Shown here: positions 1 through 8,307 of the stretch, in pieces
How the letters are laid out: each line of letters opens with the position of its first letter
Numbering within the stretch: the stretch's first letter is position 1
DNA from: Oceanihabitans sp. 2_MG-2023
GTDB taxonomy: Bacteria; Bacteroidota; Bacteroidia; Flavobacteriales; Flavobacteriaceae
Reading direction: 5' to 3'
Assembly: GCF_030547245.1 (NCBI RefSeq)
Contig: NZ_JAUOQT010000002.1
Location: 124,001-188,000 of the forward strand
Length of the DNA: 64,000 nucleotides
The notes under the pieces: model-generated
Databases searched by the model: none
What the model saw: the letters and a program-made list of their open reading frames with translations, nothing else
What the model was told of the DNA's origin: nothing
Made by a program: the position numbers and the translations under genes

Positions 1-931
1 TAAAGCTTACAAACCCTTTTTTTAGATTGGTATATTGCCAACGATTCATTAGATTAACTTGATTATACAAAGGCATATCTAAAAAACCATCGTTATTCAC
101 ATCATGTTTTGTATTATGCGTGTTGCCATGTAGATAAATTCCTGTATCCCATTTCTCGCTCACCTTAGTATTAAAATGCGTATTTAATTCGAATCGTGTA
201 TTACTTGCACCATAGAGATTAGCAAACAATTTATAGTCTGTAGACGGCTTCACTAACTCTGCATTTATTTGTCCTGCTATACTTTCATAACCATTTACTA
301 CACTTCCTGCTCCTTTAGTAATTTGAATACTTTCTACCCAAGTTCCAGGAATAAAACTTAATCCAAAAGCTTGTGATGCTCCACGAATAGATGGAATATT
401 TTCTGTAGCAATTAATAAATAAGGACTAGTTAATCCTAGCATTTTAATTTGTCTAGTCCCGGTTACTGCATCTGCAAAATTGACATCGATAGATGGGTTT
501 GTTTCAAAGCTTTCTGAGAGATTACAACAAGCCGCTTTTAGCAACTCTTTACTACTTACCGTAAAGGTATTTGTAGCATTTAAATACGATTTAGCAGTTG
601 CTTGTTTTCTTGAAGTTACTGTAACTTCATCTAAATCACTTTTAGATTCTAATTGTACTTGAACTTTTTCTGGTTTAACAATATGTAATGTATCCGTTTT
701 AAAACCAACATAACTAATCACAAGTTTTTTATAGGATTCGTTATACGGAATCGTAAAATTCCCGTTATAATCTGTGGTGGTTCCAACAGAAGTTTCTAGC
801 CAATACACATTTGCTCCAAACAAAGGTACTTGCTCTTTTTTTTCACTGGCTTCCAAAACTATTCCACTAATTTGTTCTTGTGAAAAAATAGCAAAAGGAA
901 GCATGAATAGTATGTATAATATTTTTTTCAT
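1..931 (-). CDS. TonB-dependent outer-membrane receptor, N-terminal part (runs off window start)
   Basis: I translated this frame directly; it stays open from an ATG at 931 to the window edge (310 codons). It begins with a signal peptide (MKKILYILFMLPFAIFSQ). A carboxypeptidase-regulatory-like beta-sandwich follows at about residues 20-105 (GTTTDYNGNFTIPY, ISYVGF). A TonB plug follows at about residues 110-230, with phrases such as ADAVTGTRQIKMLGL, SIRGAS and VNGYESIAGQIN. The beta-barrel lies mostly outside the window. The AACCNLSESFE segment at the start of the plug is, from memory, typical of flavobacterial receptors linked to metal uptake; that substrate is inference. It sits 100 bp downstream of a HYC_CC_PP-type gene on the same strand, a pairing common in this group. 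Family assignment is secure; the ligand is unknown. Confidence 0.93.
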   Translation of the reverse strand, partial: MKKILYILFMLPFAIFSQEQISGIVLEASEKKEQVPLFGANVYWLETSVGTTTDYNGNFTIPYNESYKKLVISYVGFKTDTLHIVKPEKVQVQLESKSDLDEVTVTSRKQATAKSYLNATNTFTVSSKELLKAACCNLSESFETNPSIDVNFADAVTGTRQIKMLGLTSPYLLIATENIPSIRGASQAFGLSFIPGTWVESIQITKGAGSVVNGYESIAGQINAELVKPSTDYKLFANLYGASNTRFELNTHFNTKVSEKWDTGIYLHGNTHNTKHDVNNDGFLDMPLYNQVNLMNRWQYTNLKKGFVSF

Positions 932-1030
932 GTTTTATTAAGTCAATAAATTATTCTTTAACATCCTGAAAGATTTCAGCATGTTTATTTTCTTCAAAAT
1001 AAATTGAAGACTAAATAATTACTTAATAAA

Positions 1031-1444
1031 TCAAATAAGAAAAGTATCGTTAACTAACTGCAGATCTACAATTAAGTTTGGTGGAGAGTAATCTTTATGC
1101 GGAATAATTTGCTCTGGCAAACCTTCAAAAAGATTAATATAAATATACGCAAAGGATGTTAAAAATAGCTGTTGTTCAAATTCTAAATCGTCAAAATTTT
1201 TAATAGCTAAATCTTTCTGACCTTGAACAAAATCGATTTGATCTTTACAGCAATTTTTTTTTGTGATAGCTGCCTGTTTCATTTCAAAAGCTTCCATAGC
1301 ACATTTTTCTCCTTCTGTAAAGATGGAAACATCTACTAAAACATCACCACAAAAGTGTTTTTCAACAGTAAGAGAAACAGTTGAAAACAAAACTAAAAAA
1401 GCTAATGTTATAGAAAAAAAATTATGTAAAACTTGTTTTATCAC
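1031..1444 (-). CDS. HYC_CC_PP family protein (small, cysteine-rich, exported)
   Basis: A 137-residue protein with a hydrophobic N-terminus (about residues 8-26) consistent with a signal peptide or anchor. Three spots give the family its name: HFC at residues 30-32, the NCC pair near residue 65, and SPPN near the C-terminus. A further Cys lies in GEKCAM. It has no enzymatic motif. The gene lies directly upstream of, and co-directional with, the TonB receptor, so both are probably one transcript. The paired cysteines and the receptor context suggest a periplasmic role in metal handling, but that is inference; the family has no established function that I know of. Confidence 0.8.
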   Translation of the reverse strand: MIKQVLHNFFSITLAFLVLFSTVSLTVEKHFCGDVLVDVSIFTEGEKCAMEAFEMKQAAITKKNCCKDQIDFVQGQKDLAIKNFDDLEFEQQLFLTSFAYIYINLFEGLPEQIIPHKDYSPPNLIVDLQLVNDTFLI

Positions 1445-1501
1445 CTTACAAAATTACAAAAAACAAAATGTATAAAACTTGTTTTACAAAATCATTAACA
1501 A

Positions 1502-1930
1502 TTATTCCTGTTTTTTATAATTATAAAAAGCAGGAATTAACAGTAAAAGAATAAGAGGCTGAATTAAAAACCTTCTAATATTGAAGAATAAATAATAGTC
1601 TTCTTGTTTTGGACTAATAATAAAATATAGAAATAATATTAAAAGTAATACTAGAGATATAGAGTATAAAATTATCGAAAATTTAATAATGTTTTTATCT
1701 TTAAAAAGAACAAACAAAATCGCTAAAGATATAACTGAATTAATAACATATCTTAAAACGGTAAACATAGTAAGTTTAAATGTTTCTTGTCTTGGCGAAT
1801 CTAAATACAAGTAGTCATTTTTAAAAAAAGACAAATACGGATCGTAGAAAATTTGCTCTTCAAACACACGAATTAGTATGAGTAAAATACCCAAAACTAA
1901 CAACAAACTATATTTTGTTAGTTTATGCAT
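1502..1930 (-). CDS. Exosortase F system-associated membrane protein
   Basis: A 142-residue integral membrane protein with about four hydrophobic segments (near residues 8-22, 58-78, 84-108 and 118-135). It overlaps the upstream xrtF gene by 8 bp (1923-1930), so the two are translationally coupled. The segment RRFLIQPLILLLLIPAFY near the C-terminus and the position beside xrtF match the flavobacterial family described as exosortase F-associated. It has no catalytic motif; it probably assists or anchors XrtF in the inner membrane. The assignment rests mainly on context plus recognisable family sequence. Confidence 0.82.
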   Translation of the reverse strand: MHKLTKYSLLLVLGILLILIRVFEEQIFYDPYLSFFKNDYLYLDSPRQETFKLTMFTVLRYVINSVISLAILFVLFKDKNIIKFSIILYSISLVLLLILFLYFIISPKQEDYYLFFNIRRFLIQPLILLLLIPAFYNYKKQE

Positions 1931-2477
1931 TTCTTTTAATTTTTGAAAAACGATTTACCCAAACAATCCAAAGCAAACAAACCATACCATAAATTATTGC
2001 TGGAAAAATTACCGTATGCAGAATATCTTTTCGCCAAGGGTAATGATATAACCCAATAGACAAAATGGCTATTCTAACCAAATTAGCAATATAAATTAAA
2101 ACACTTCCTGCAAAAATATACAACACTGTTATTTTAAATTTACTTGCAAATGCTATTATAAACGATATAAATAAAATAATAATACTCACCGAATTACAAC
2201 CTTCTATAACTCTAGCAACATATTTTTCGTTAATAATTAATTTTAACGATGCTTCATTAGGATGTGGCAAAAGCTCTACTCTATAATCTAAAGCATTCAG
2301 TATTTCTTTACTCTGCTTTGCTACCAAATTGGTCATATAATCTGGATAATATTTCTCGCCAGAAGAAAATTGCAAAAAGAATTTATAACTAAAAGTTAAA
2401 ATAGCATACACCAACAAAAAGGTTGCTATAAATTTTAGTACAGACTTATATTTTATAAAAAGGTGCTTCAATGGCAT
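1923..2477 (-). CDS. xrtF: Exosortase family protein XrtF
   Basis: A 184-residue multi-pass membrane protein with the exosortase/archaeosortase catalytic set: Cys94 in EGCNSVSI, Arg135 in NLVRIA, and His154 in DILHTVIFP, each at the edge of a membrane segment. Exosortases are transpeptidase-like enzymes that recognise a C-terminal sorting signal on exported proteins and process it at the inner membrane. Family F is the short flavobacterial type found with a small partner gene, which is the next gene here. No substrate with an obvious sorting tail is encoded nearby; the only sorted protein in the window (23966-25069) has a T9SS-type tail instead. The family call is strong and the substrate is unknown. 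Confidence 0.92.
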   Translation of the reverse strand: MPLKHLFIKYKSVLKFIATFLLVYAILTFSYKFFLQFSSGEKYYPDYMTNLVAKQSKEILNALDYRVELLPHPNEASLKLIINEKYVARVIEGCNSVSIIILFISFIIAFASKFKITVLYIFAGSVLIYIANLVRIAILSIGLYHYPWRKDILHTVIFPAIIYGMVCLLWIVWVNRFSKIKRNA

Positions 2478-2537
2478 TACTTTTAATTTACATGGTTAAA
2501 TTTATGTAAAAAGGGTTTAAATATATTGGTTTTTGAA

Positions 2538-2545
2538 TACTTTTG
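2538..2545 (+). promoter_or_regulatory. Promoter -7 element for the GAF-domain gene
   Basis: TACTTTTG matches the Bacteroidota -7 consensus TAnnTTTG exactly. No TTG was seen at the expected distance upstream. The element overlaps the first codons of the longer frame opening with TTG at 2526, which argues that translation starts downstream, at 2556 or more likely 2565. Confidence 0.5.
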
Positions 2546-2564
2546 CCAAAAGTTAATGAAACAT

Positions 2565-3020
2565 ATGAATTTCGAACAATTAAAACCTGAAATAATTACC
2601 ATTATTACAAACAAAGAAACGTCTAAGGATAATAAATTATTATCTATTTGTACGCTTCTTGAAGAACATATTACCTATTATAATTGGGTTGGTTTTTATT
2701 TTAAAAATGGTGATAAAGACGAATTAAAACTAGGGCCTTACGTTGGCGAACCTACAGACCACACTATTATTCCTTTTGGTAAAGGTATTTGTGGTCAAGT
2801 TGCTGTTAGCAATAAAAACTTTGTGGTTCCAGATGTTGCTGCACAAGATAATTATATAGCTTGTAGTATTACTGTAAAAGCCGAGATTGTAATTCCTATT
2901 TTTGTAAATGGCGAAAATATTGGTCAAATAGATATAGACTCTAATACACCAGATCCTTTTACCGAAGCTGACGAACGTTTCTTAGAGTTTGTTTGCACTC
3001 AAGTAGCAACACTGCTGTAA
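2565..3020 (+). CDS. GAF domain protein, free methionine-(R)-sulfoxide reductase-like
   Basis: A 151-residue single-domain GAF protein resembling the fRMsr (YebR) family, which reduces free methionine-R-sulfoxide in the cytoplasm. Matching phrases are YNWVGFY, LGPYVGE, the GKGICG loop with Cys76, the IAC segment with Cys100, AEIVIPI, and DIDSNTPDPFTEADE. Of the three cysteines usual in the family, the first (in an IAC just before the GxCG loop) is absent, replaced by DHTII; the other two are kept. ATG at 2565 is preferred because the frame opening at 2526 would put the promoter element inside the coding region. ATG 2556 is an alternative. Activity is plausible but not certain given the missing cysteine. 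Confidence 0.82.
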   Translation: MNFEQLKPEIITIITNKETSKDNKLLSICTLLEEHITYYNWVGFYFKNGDKDELKLGPYVGEPTDHTIIPFGKGICGQVAVSNKNFVVPDVAAQDNYIACSITVKAEIVIPIFVNGENIGQIDIDSNTPDPFTEADERFLEFVCTQVATLL

Positions 3021-3123
3021 ACATATATTAAACCAAAAAATAAATTCCACAAAGTATTAGATTAACATCCTACTTTTTGGAATTTATTTTTTTTTAGATT
3101 TCGAAAGCACTTAAATTTCTATC

Positions 3124-4374
3124 TTACATTCCTGTTCTAATGGCTTCCACTGGATCTAATTTTGAAGCAGAAATAGCTGGAATCACACCAGAAACAACGC
3201 CAATAAAAGTAGATAAAACAAATCCTAAAAACATATTATACATAGATAATACAAATTCAAAGTCACCTGTTAGTTGTGATACAATTTTAGCAACAATAAA
3301 TACTAAAATGAGACCTACCACACCTCCAATTATAGCTAAAATTACTGCCTCAAATAAAAACTGAAACAAAATAAATTTATTTTTAGCTCCTAATGATTTT
3401 TGAATTCCAATTAAATTGGTTCTTTCTTTTACGGAAACAAACATAATATTTGCAATACCAAAACCTCCAACAAGTAGAGAAAAACCACTAATTAGCCATC
3501 CTGCAGAATTCAAAACACTAATTATACTATCAATAACATCTGTTAATCCTGAAAGTTTATTAACAAAAAAATTATCTGGCTCATCTGCTTTCAATCCTCT
3601 AAATGCTCTGTATTTTTGTTTTACTATTTGTTCAAAAGCAGAAATATCAACACCTTCATTTGGTCTAATAATTACTGCTCCCGGCAGTCCTTCAGAACCA
3701 CCATTTTTAAAACGTCTTACAAAATTTGCTGGCACATACGCTTTTTCATCTGGCGAATCACCAATACCACTTCCAACCTTTTTAAGCACACCAATTACCG
3801 TTAATTTTCTTCCAAAAACACGAATCTCTTTTCCTATTGGGTTTATTTTTTCAAAAAGATTTTCTGCGGTAGCGCTCCCTAATACAATAACTGGAGCACC
3901 AGAAACAGATTCGGATTCGGTATAAAATCTACCTGCTACAATTTTCATGTTTTCAATATCATAAATACCTTCTGAAACAGGATTTACGCTTACTCCTGTT
4001 ACTATTTTACCTTCATATTTAATATTTTCTTGTCCGCCAAATATAATATAGGCCATAGCATCTACTTCATCTAGGCTTTTTTGTAAAAATATAAAGTCTT
4101 CGTATTCTGTTTGTGGATAATTTTCTCGTTGCCATCTAGGTATTGTAGTAGGACCAAAAGAATACTTAGTAACGTACATGGTATTTTTATCTAAACCTTC
4201 TAACTGTCCTTTTATATTCTTATCTAAAGAATCTACTGCTGCTAAAACAGCTATAATAGAAAAAATACCAATGGTAACACCAAGCAAAGACAAAAACGTC
4301 CTTAACTTATTGTTTGCAAGGGCACTAATTGCAAAAGAAAAACTCTCTTTAAAGAGACGTAAGTACAGTAACAT
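3124..4374 (-). CDS. MacB/FtsX-type ABC transporter permease
   Basis: A 416-residue inner-membrane permease. It has one N-terminal membrane segment (about residues 20-45, in the typical context NNKLRTFLSLLGVTIGIFSI), a periplasmic MacB-like domain to about residue 285, and three C-terminal helices forming the FtsX domain. The end, PAISASKLDPVEAIRTG, is the usual MacB-family tail. Such permeases work with a separate LolD/MacB-like ATPase in lipoprotein or peptide export, or in signal transfer across the envelope. No ATPase gene is adjacent, so it is an orphan here, flanked by the GAF gene and purH on the opposite strand. Confidence 0.9.
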   Translation of the reverse strand: MLLYLRLFKESFSFAISALANNKLRTFLSLLGVTIGIFSIIAVLAAVDSLDKNIKGQLEGLDKNTMYVTKYSFGPTTIPRWQRENYPQTEYEDFIFLQKSLDEVDAMAYIIFGGQENIKYEGKIVTGVSVNPVSEGIYDIENMKIVAGRFYTESESVSGAPVIVLGSATAENLFEKINPIGKEIRVFGRKLTVIGVLKKVGSGIGDSPDEKAYVPANFVRRFKNGGSEGLPGAVIIRPNEGVDISAFEQIVKQKYRAFRGLKADEPDNFFVNKLSGLTDVIDSIISVLNSAGWLISGFSLLVGGFGIANIMFVSVKERTNLIGIQKSLGAKNKFILFQFLFEAVILAIIGGVVGLILVFIVAKIVSQLTGDFEFVLSMYNMFLGFVLSTFIGVVSGVIPAISASKLDPVEAIRTGM

Positions 4375-4542
4375 ATGCAGTAAATATTATACTTTTTTAA
4401 AGTGATATAAAGGTAAGACGTTTTTATATATTAATTGTTACAAATAAATGAAAACAAATTAGAACCTCTTAGTTGTTAATAACTCCTTGTTTTAGTTGAA
4501 AAAACAAATACCTATTAACTTATAAAAAGCACTTAATATTGC

Positions 4543-4550
4543 TATTTTTG
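4543..4550 (+). promoter_or_regulatory. Promoter -7 element for purH
   Basis: TATTTTTG is an exact match to the Bacteroidota TAnnTTTG element, 21 bp before the purH ATG at 4572. It lies inside the longer open frame that begins with TTG at 4539, so the coding region should be taken from 4572. Confidence 0.6.
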
Positions 4551-4571
4551 CAGCCAAACAACACAACAATA

Positions 4572-6104
4572 ATGAGCAATAACAAAACCATTAAATCTGC
4601 ACTAATTTCGGTATTTAGTAAAGATGGATTAGAACCAATTGTAAAAGAATTAAACAAACAAGGAGTGACCATTTATTCTACAGGTGGTACAGAAAAGTTT
4701 ATTACAGATTTAGGGATCAATGTCGTTCCTGTAGAAGATGTAACTTCATATCCTTCTATTCTTGGCGGAAGAGTAAAAACATTACACCCAAAAGTTTTTG
4801 GTGGTATCTTAAACAGGCAAAACCACGATGGTGATATTGCAGAAATGCAAGAATATAACATTCCGCAAATAGATGTAGTAATTGTAGACTTATATCCTTT
4901 TGAAAAAACAGTTGCTTCTGGAGCAAGTGAACAAGATATTATTGAAAAAATTGACATTGGAGGAATTTCTCTAATTCGTGCAGCTGCGAAAAATTATGCA
5001 GATGTTATTTGCGTTTCTTCGGTAGATGATTATTCTGAATTTTTAGAATTAATCACAGAAAAAAACGGAAACCTAACCGAAGCAGACAGAAAACAATTTG
5101 CTGCAAAAGCATTTCATGTTTCTTCGCATTACGACACTGCTATTTTTAATTACTTTAACAAAAACCATGAAATTGCTTCTCTAAAAATTAGTGAAACTCA
5201 AGGAAAGGTTTTACGCTATGGTGAAAATCCACATCAAAGAGGATTCTTTTTTGGTGATTTTGATGAAATATTCACCAAGCTTCACGGTAAAGAATTAAGT
5301 TACAACAATCTTTTAGATGTAGATGCTGCTGTTAATTTAATAAATGAATTTAAAGGAGAAGCACCAACATTTGCCGTTTTAAAACACAATAATGCTTGTG
5401 GTTTTGCACAACGTGCAACCGTTTTAGAATCTTATTTAGACGCGTTAGCTGGAGATCCAGTTTCGGCTTTTGGAGGAGTTTTAATTAGTAACACAGAAAT
5501 AGACAAAGCTACTGCCGAAGAAATTCATAAATTATTTTGTGAAGTAGTTATTGCTCCTTCATTTTCTGAAGAAGCTTTAGAAATTTTAAAAGGTAAAAAG
5601 AATAGAATCTTATTAATTTTAAAAGATTTCGATTTCCCACAGACAACAGTAAGAACTTGTTTAAATGGTGTTTTAGTGCAAGATAGAAACGCTAAAACAG
5701 ATACCCTTGCAGATTTAAAAGACGCTACTAACAATAAAGCTACAGAAGCAGAGTTAGATGATTTAATCTTTGCTTCTAAAATTTGTAAACACACAAAATC
5801 GAACACTATTGTTTTGGTAAAAGACAAACAATTATGTGCAAGTGGAACTGGACAAACTAGTCGTGTAGATGCATTAAACCAAGCCATACATAAAGCACAA
5901 TCTTTTAATTTCGAATTACAAGGAGCAGTTATGGCAAGTGATGCTTTTTTTCCATTTCCAGACTGTGTAGAGATTGCTAAAAATGCAGGAATTACTGCAG
6001 TAATACAACCTGGAGGTTCTATAAAAGATCAATTAAGTATCGATTATTGCAATGCTAATAATGTAGCAATGGTATTTACTGGAACTAGACATTTTAAACA
6101 TTAA
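4572..6104 (+). CDS. purH: Bifunctional AICAR formyltransferase / IMP cyclohydrolase
   Basis: A 510-residue enzyme for the last two steps of de novo IMP synthesis in the cytoplasm. The N-terminal IMP cyclohydrolase domain (about residues 1-195) has SVFSKDGL, YSTGGT, LGGRVKTLHP and VDLYPFE. The C-terminal AICAR transformylase domain has RYGENPHQ, the catalytic Lys-His in LKHNNACGFA, GDPVSAFGG, and the end QPGGSIKD...MVFTGTRHFKH. Length is normal for the family. The start at 4572 (MSNNKT) is chosen because the promoter element lies just upstream. It is transcribed alone, with a good terminator 50 bp past the stop and the mre operon beginning 334 bp further on. Confidence 0.97.
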   Translation: MSNNKTIKSALISVFSKDGLEPIVKELNKQGVTIYSTGGTEKFITDLGINVVPVEDVTSYPSILGGRVKTLHPKVFGGILNRQNHDGDIAEMQEYNIPQIDVVIVDLYPFEKTVASGASEQDIIEKIDIGGISLIRAAAKNYADVICVSSVDDYSEFLELITEKNGNLTEADRKQFAAKAFHVSSHYDTAIFNYFNKNHEIASLKISETQGKVLRYGENPHQRGFFFGDFDEIFTKLHGKELSYNNLLDVDAAVNLINEFKGEAPTFAVLKHNNACGFAQRATVLESYLDALAGDPVSAFGGVLISNTEIDKATAEEIHKLFCEVVIAPSFSEEALEILKGKKNRILLILKDFDFPQTTVRTCLNGVLVQDRNAKTDTLADLKDATNNKATEAELDDLIFASKICKHTKSNTIVLVKDKQLCASGTGQTSRVDALNQAIHKAQSFNFELQGAVMASDAFFPFPDCVEIAKNAGITAVIQPGGSIKDQLSIDYCNANNVAMVFTGTRHFKH

Positions 6105-6108
6105 AAAA

Positions 6109-6128
6109 ATTCTTGCAAAAGCAGGAAT
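6109..6128. repeat. Short palindromic repeat, ATTCCTGC type
   Basis: ATTCTTGCAAAAGCAGGAAT is a slightly imperfect palindrome of the family also seen at 30152-30169, 30286-30305, 39441-39458, 39616-39635 and (half) 62487-62500. It begins 5 bp after the purH stop codon. Confidence 0.6.
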
Positions 6129-6153
6129 TTTAAGAGTATTAACAACAATTTCC

Positions 6154-6193
6154 AGACCTTTCTGGTTTTTAAAACAGGAAAGGTCTTTTTTTT
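6154..6193 (+). terminator. Intrinsic terminator after purH
   Basis: An AGACCTTTC arm pairs with GAAAGGTCT across a roughly 12-base loop and is followed by a run of eight T on the plus strand. One base is bulged in the lower stem. Confidence 0.85.
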
Positions 6194-6285
6194 CTAAATG
6201 CTTCAGAAAAAAAGAAAGTAAAAGAAAGGTTGAATACATATTTTATTGTTTTTCTGAATTCATTATTCCAATTTAGGGAAAAAAC

Positions 6286-6301
6286 AATTCCGCGAAAGCG
6301 A
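6286..6301. repeat. Inverted repeat arm AATTCCGCGAAAGCGA
   Basis: This 16-mer occurs as an exact reverse complement at 17824-17839, just upstream of dnaG. The core CGCGAAAGCG is nearly palindromic. Its function is not known; it looks like a dispersed intergenic repeat. Confidence 0.5.
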
Positions 6302-6438
6302 TAAAACAAATACTTGAAAAGCTGCATTTAACTATCTAGATTTTCAAGTGTTAAAACATCAATTTTAAAATCAAATTTAGAAAGAGTTTTACTACCTTTA
6401 CGTGGTTTGATTTTTAACAAATATAATTAACATAAAGA

Positions 6439-7467
6439 ATGGGATTTTTTGACTTCTTAACCGAAGAGATTGCAATAGATTTAGGAACTGCAAATACTTT
6501 AATTATACACAATGACAAAGTTGTTGTAGACAGTCCATCCATAGTTGCTAGAGATAGAATTACTGGGAAAATTATTGCTGTTGGTAAAGAAGCCAGTATG
6601 ATGCAAGGAAAAACGCATGAAAACATTAAAACAATTAGACCTTTAAAAGATGGTGTAATTGCAGATTTTGATGCTAGTGAGCAAATGATTAGCATGTTTA
6701 TTAAAAACATTCCAGCGTTAAAAAAGAAACTCTTCACTCCTGCGCTTCGTATGGTTATTTGTATTCCTTCTGGAATTACAGAAGTAGAAATGCGAGCAGT
6801 AAAAGAAAGTGCAGAACGTGTAAATGGTAAAGAAGTGTATCTAATACATGAACCAATGGCTGCAGCAATTGGTATTGGTGTAGATATTATGCAACCAAAA
6901 GGAAACATGATTGTAGATATTGGAGGTGGTACTACAGAAATTGCTGTAATTGCTCTTGGAGGAATTGTTTGTGATAAGTCTGTAAAAATTGCAGGAGATG
7001 TATTTACAAATGATATTATTTATTACATGCGTACGCAACACAATTTATATGTTGGAGAACGTACTGCTGAAAAAATTAAAATTCAAATTGGTGCTGCTAC
7101 CGAAGATTTAGACCTTCCGCCAGAAGACATGAGTGTTCAAGGTCGTGATTTACTTACCGGAAAACCAAAACAAGTACAAATATCGTATCGTGAAATTGCC
7201 AAGGCTTTAGATAAATCTATTCTTCGTATAGAGGATGCGGTTATGGAAACCTTATCGCAAACACCACCAGAATTAGCCGCAGATATTTACAATACTGGAA
7301 TTTACCTAGCAGGTGGAGGATCTATGTTACGTGGTTTAGACAAACGTTTGTCTCAAAAAACAGACTTACCTGTGTATATTGCAGAAGACCCATTACGTGC
7401 TGTTGTTCGTGGTACAGGAATTACACTTAAAAACATTGCTAAATACAAAAGCGTATTGATTAAATAA
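6439..7467 (+). CDS. mreB: Rod shape-determining protein MreB
   Basis: A 342-residue bacterial actin that forms membrane-bound filaments directing lateral cell-wall synthesis. ATP-binding motifs are clear: phosphate-1 loop IDLGTANTLI (residues 13-22), phosphate-2 loop VDIGGGTTEIAV (from residue 159), and the adenosine loop LAGGGSMLRGLD near residue 290. Length matches the family. It is the first gene of a five-gene cell-elongation operon running to 12012 (mreB-mreC-mreD-PBP2-rodA), with 18 bp to mreC. The start MGFFDFLTEE gives the short amphipathic N-terminus usual for membrane association. Confidence 0.98.
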   Translation: MGFFDFLTEEIAIDLGTANTLIIHNDKVVVDSPSIVARDRITGKIIAVGKEASMMQGKTHENIKTIRPLKDGVIADFDASEQMISMFIKNIPALKKKLFTPALRMVICIPSGITEVEMRAVKESAERVNGKEVYLIHEPMAAAIGIGVDIMQPKGNMIVDIGGGTTEIAVIALGGIVCDKSVKIAGDVFTNDIIYYMRTQHNLYVGERTAEKIKIQIGAATEDLDLPPEDMSVQGRDLLTGKPKQVQISYREIAKALDKSILRIEDAVMETLSQTPPELAADIYNTGIYLAGGGSMLRGLDKRLSQKTDLPVYIAEDPLRAVVRGTGITLKNIAKYKSVLIK

Positions 7468-7485
7468 GAGTAATACCATTTTAAC

Positions 7486-8307
7486 ATGCAGCAAATAATT
7501 AATTTTATATTACGTAACAAATCTTTTTTGTTATACATATTGCTGTTTTTTATATCTATTGTTTTTACCATTCAAAACCATTCGTATCAGAAAAGTAAAT
7601 TTGTAAATTCTGCAAACTTTTTGTCTGGAGGTATTTATACCAAAGCAAATAATATTAGTCAGTATTTTGGTTTAAAAGAGCAAAACAACCTGCTACAAGA
7701 AGAAAATAACCAATTAAAATCTGCGCTATACAATCTAGAAGGAAAAACAAAAACAAGTTTTTTAGACAGCCTTTCTTTCACTTCAATTTATAACTTCACA
7801 CCAGCAATTGTAATAAAAAACAATTATACTTTAAGTACTAATATCTTGCTCATTGATAAAGGGAAACGAGATAGTATTAAACAAGATTTTGGTGTAATTA
7901 CCTCGAAAGGAATTTTAGGGATAATTGATAAGACAAGTACAAAATATGCAACGGTACTCTCTATCTTAAATACTAAAAGTAAAATTAGTGCACAACTAAA
8001 AAGAACCAACGACTTTGGCACACTAAAATGGAATGGAAAAACACCAGAACTAGTACAATTAGTCGACATCCCATCTAAAGCTAAACCTATTCAAGGAGAT
8101 ACAATAATAACTTCTGGTCGTTCTGCAATTTTTCCAAAAGGCATTCCTATTGGAATCGTTAAAGACTTTAAACTAGATGCTGCTGAAGATTTTTACGAAA
8201 TAAATGTGGCATTATTTAATGACATGACAACTATCGAGCACGTATATGTGATCGAAAATAAAGACACGAAAGAAATTAATAACTTATTAAATCCTGCAGA
8301 TGAATAG
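7486..8307 (+). CDS. mreC: Rod shape-determining protein MreC
   Basis: A 273-residue protein with a single N-terminal membrane helix (about residues 12-30), a predicted coiled coil (about 60-88, rich in Glu/Asn/Leu heptads), and the periplasmic beta-rich MreC domain (about 105-260; note the GILGIID and TSGRSAIFPKGIPIGIV segments). It links the MreB filament to the PBP2/RodA synthase. It overlaps mreD by 8 bp, consistent with translational coupling. Confidence 0.94.
   Translation: MQQIINFILRNKSFLLYILLFFISIVFTIQNHSYQKSKFVNSANFLSGGIYTKANNISQYFGLKEQNNLLQEENNQLKSALYNLEGKTKTSFLDSLSFTSIYNFTPAIVIKNNYTLSTNILLIDKGKRDSIKQDFGVITSKGILGIIDKTSTKYATVLSILNTKSKISAQLKRTNDFGTLKWNGKTPELVQLVDIPSKAKPIQGDTIITSGRSAIFPKGIPIGIVKDFKLDAAEDFYEINVALFNDMTTIEHVYVIENKDTKEINNLLNPADE

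Larger units (their letters stand above)
6105..6438. other. Intergenic gap between purH and mreB (334 bp)
   Basis: No gene is seen here. It holds a short palindromic repeat right after the purH stop (6109-6128), the purH terminator (6154-6193), and one arm of a 16-bp inverted repeat shared with 17824-17839 (6286-6301). A weak promoter-like TACCTTTA sits at 6393-6400, about 40 bp before mreB. The stretch 6200-6285 shows nothing recognisable. Confidence 0.6.

Noticed and set aside
2526-2564. A longer N-terminus of the GAF protein from a TTG start.
   Set aside because: It covers the TACTTTTG promoter box and the extra residues do not look like the family; ATG at 2565 is preferred.
3416-3925. 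A 169-codon plus-strand frame opposite the ABC permease.
   Set aside because: Composition and lack of any family pattern show it to be a shadow of the permease gene on the other strand, as are many other antisense frames in the window.
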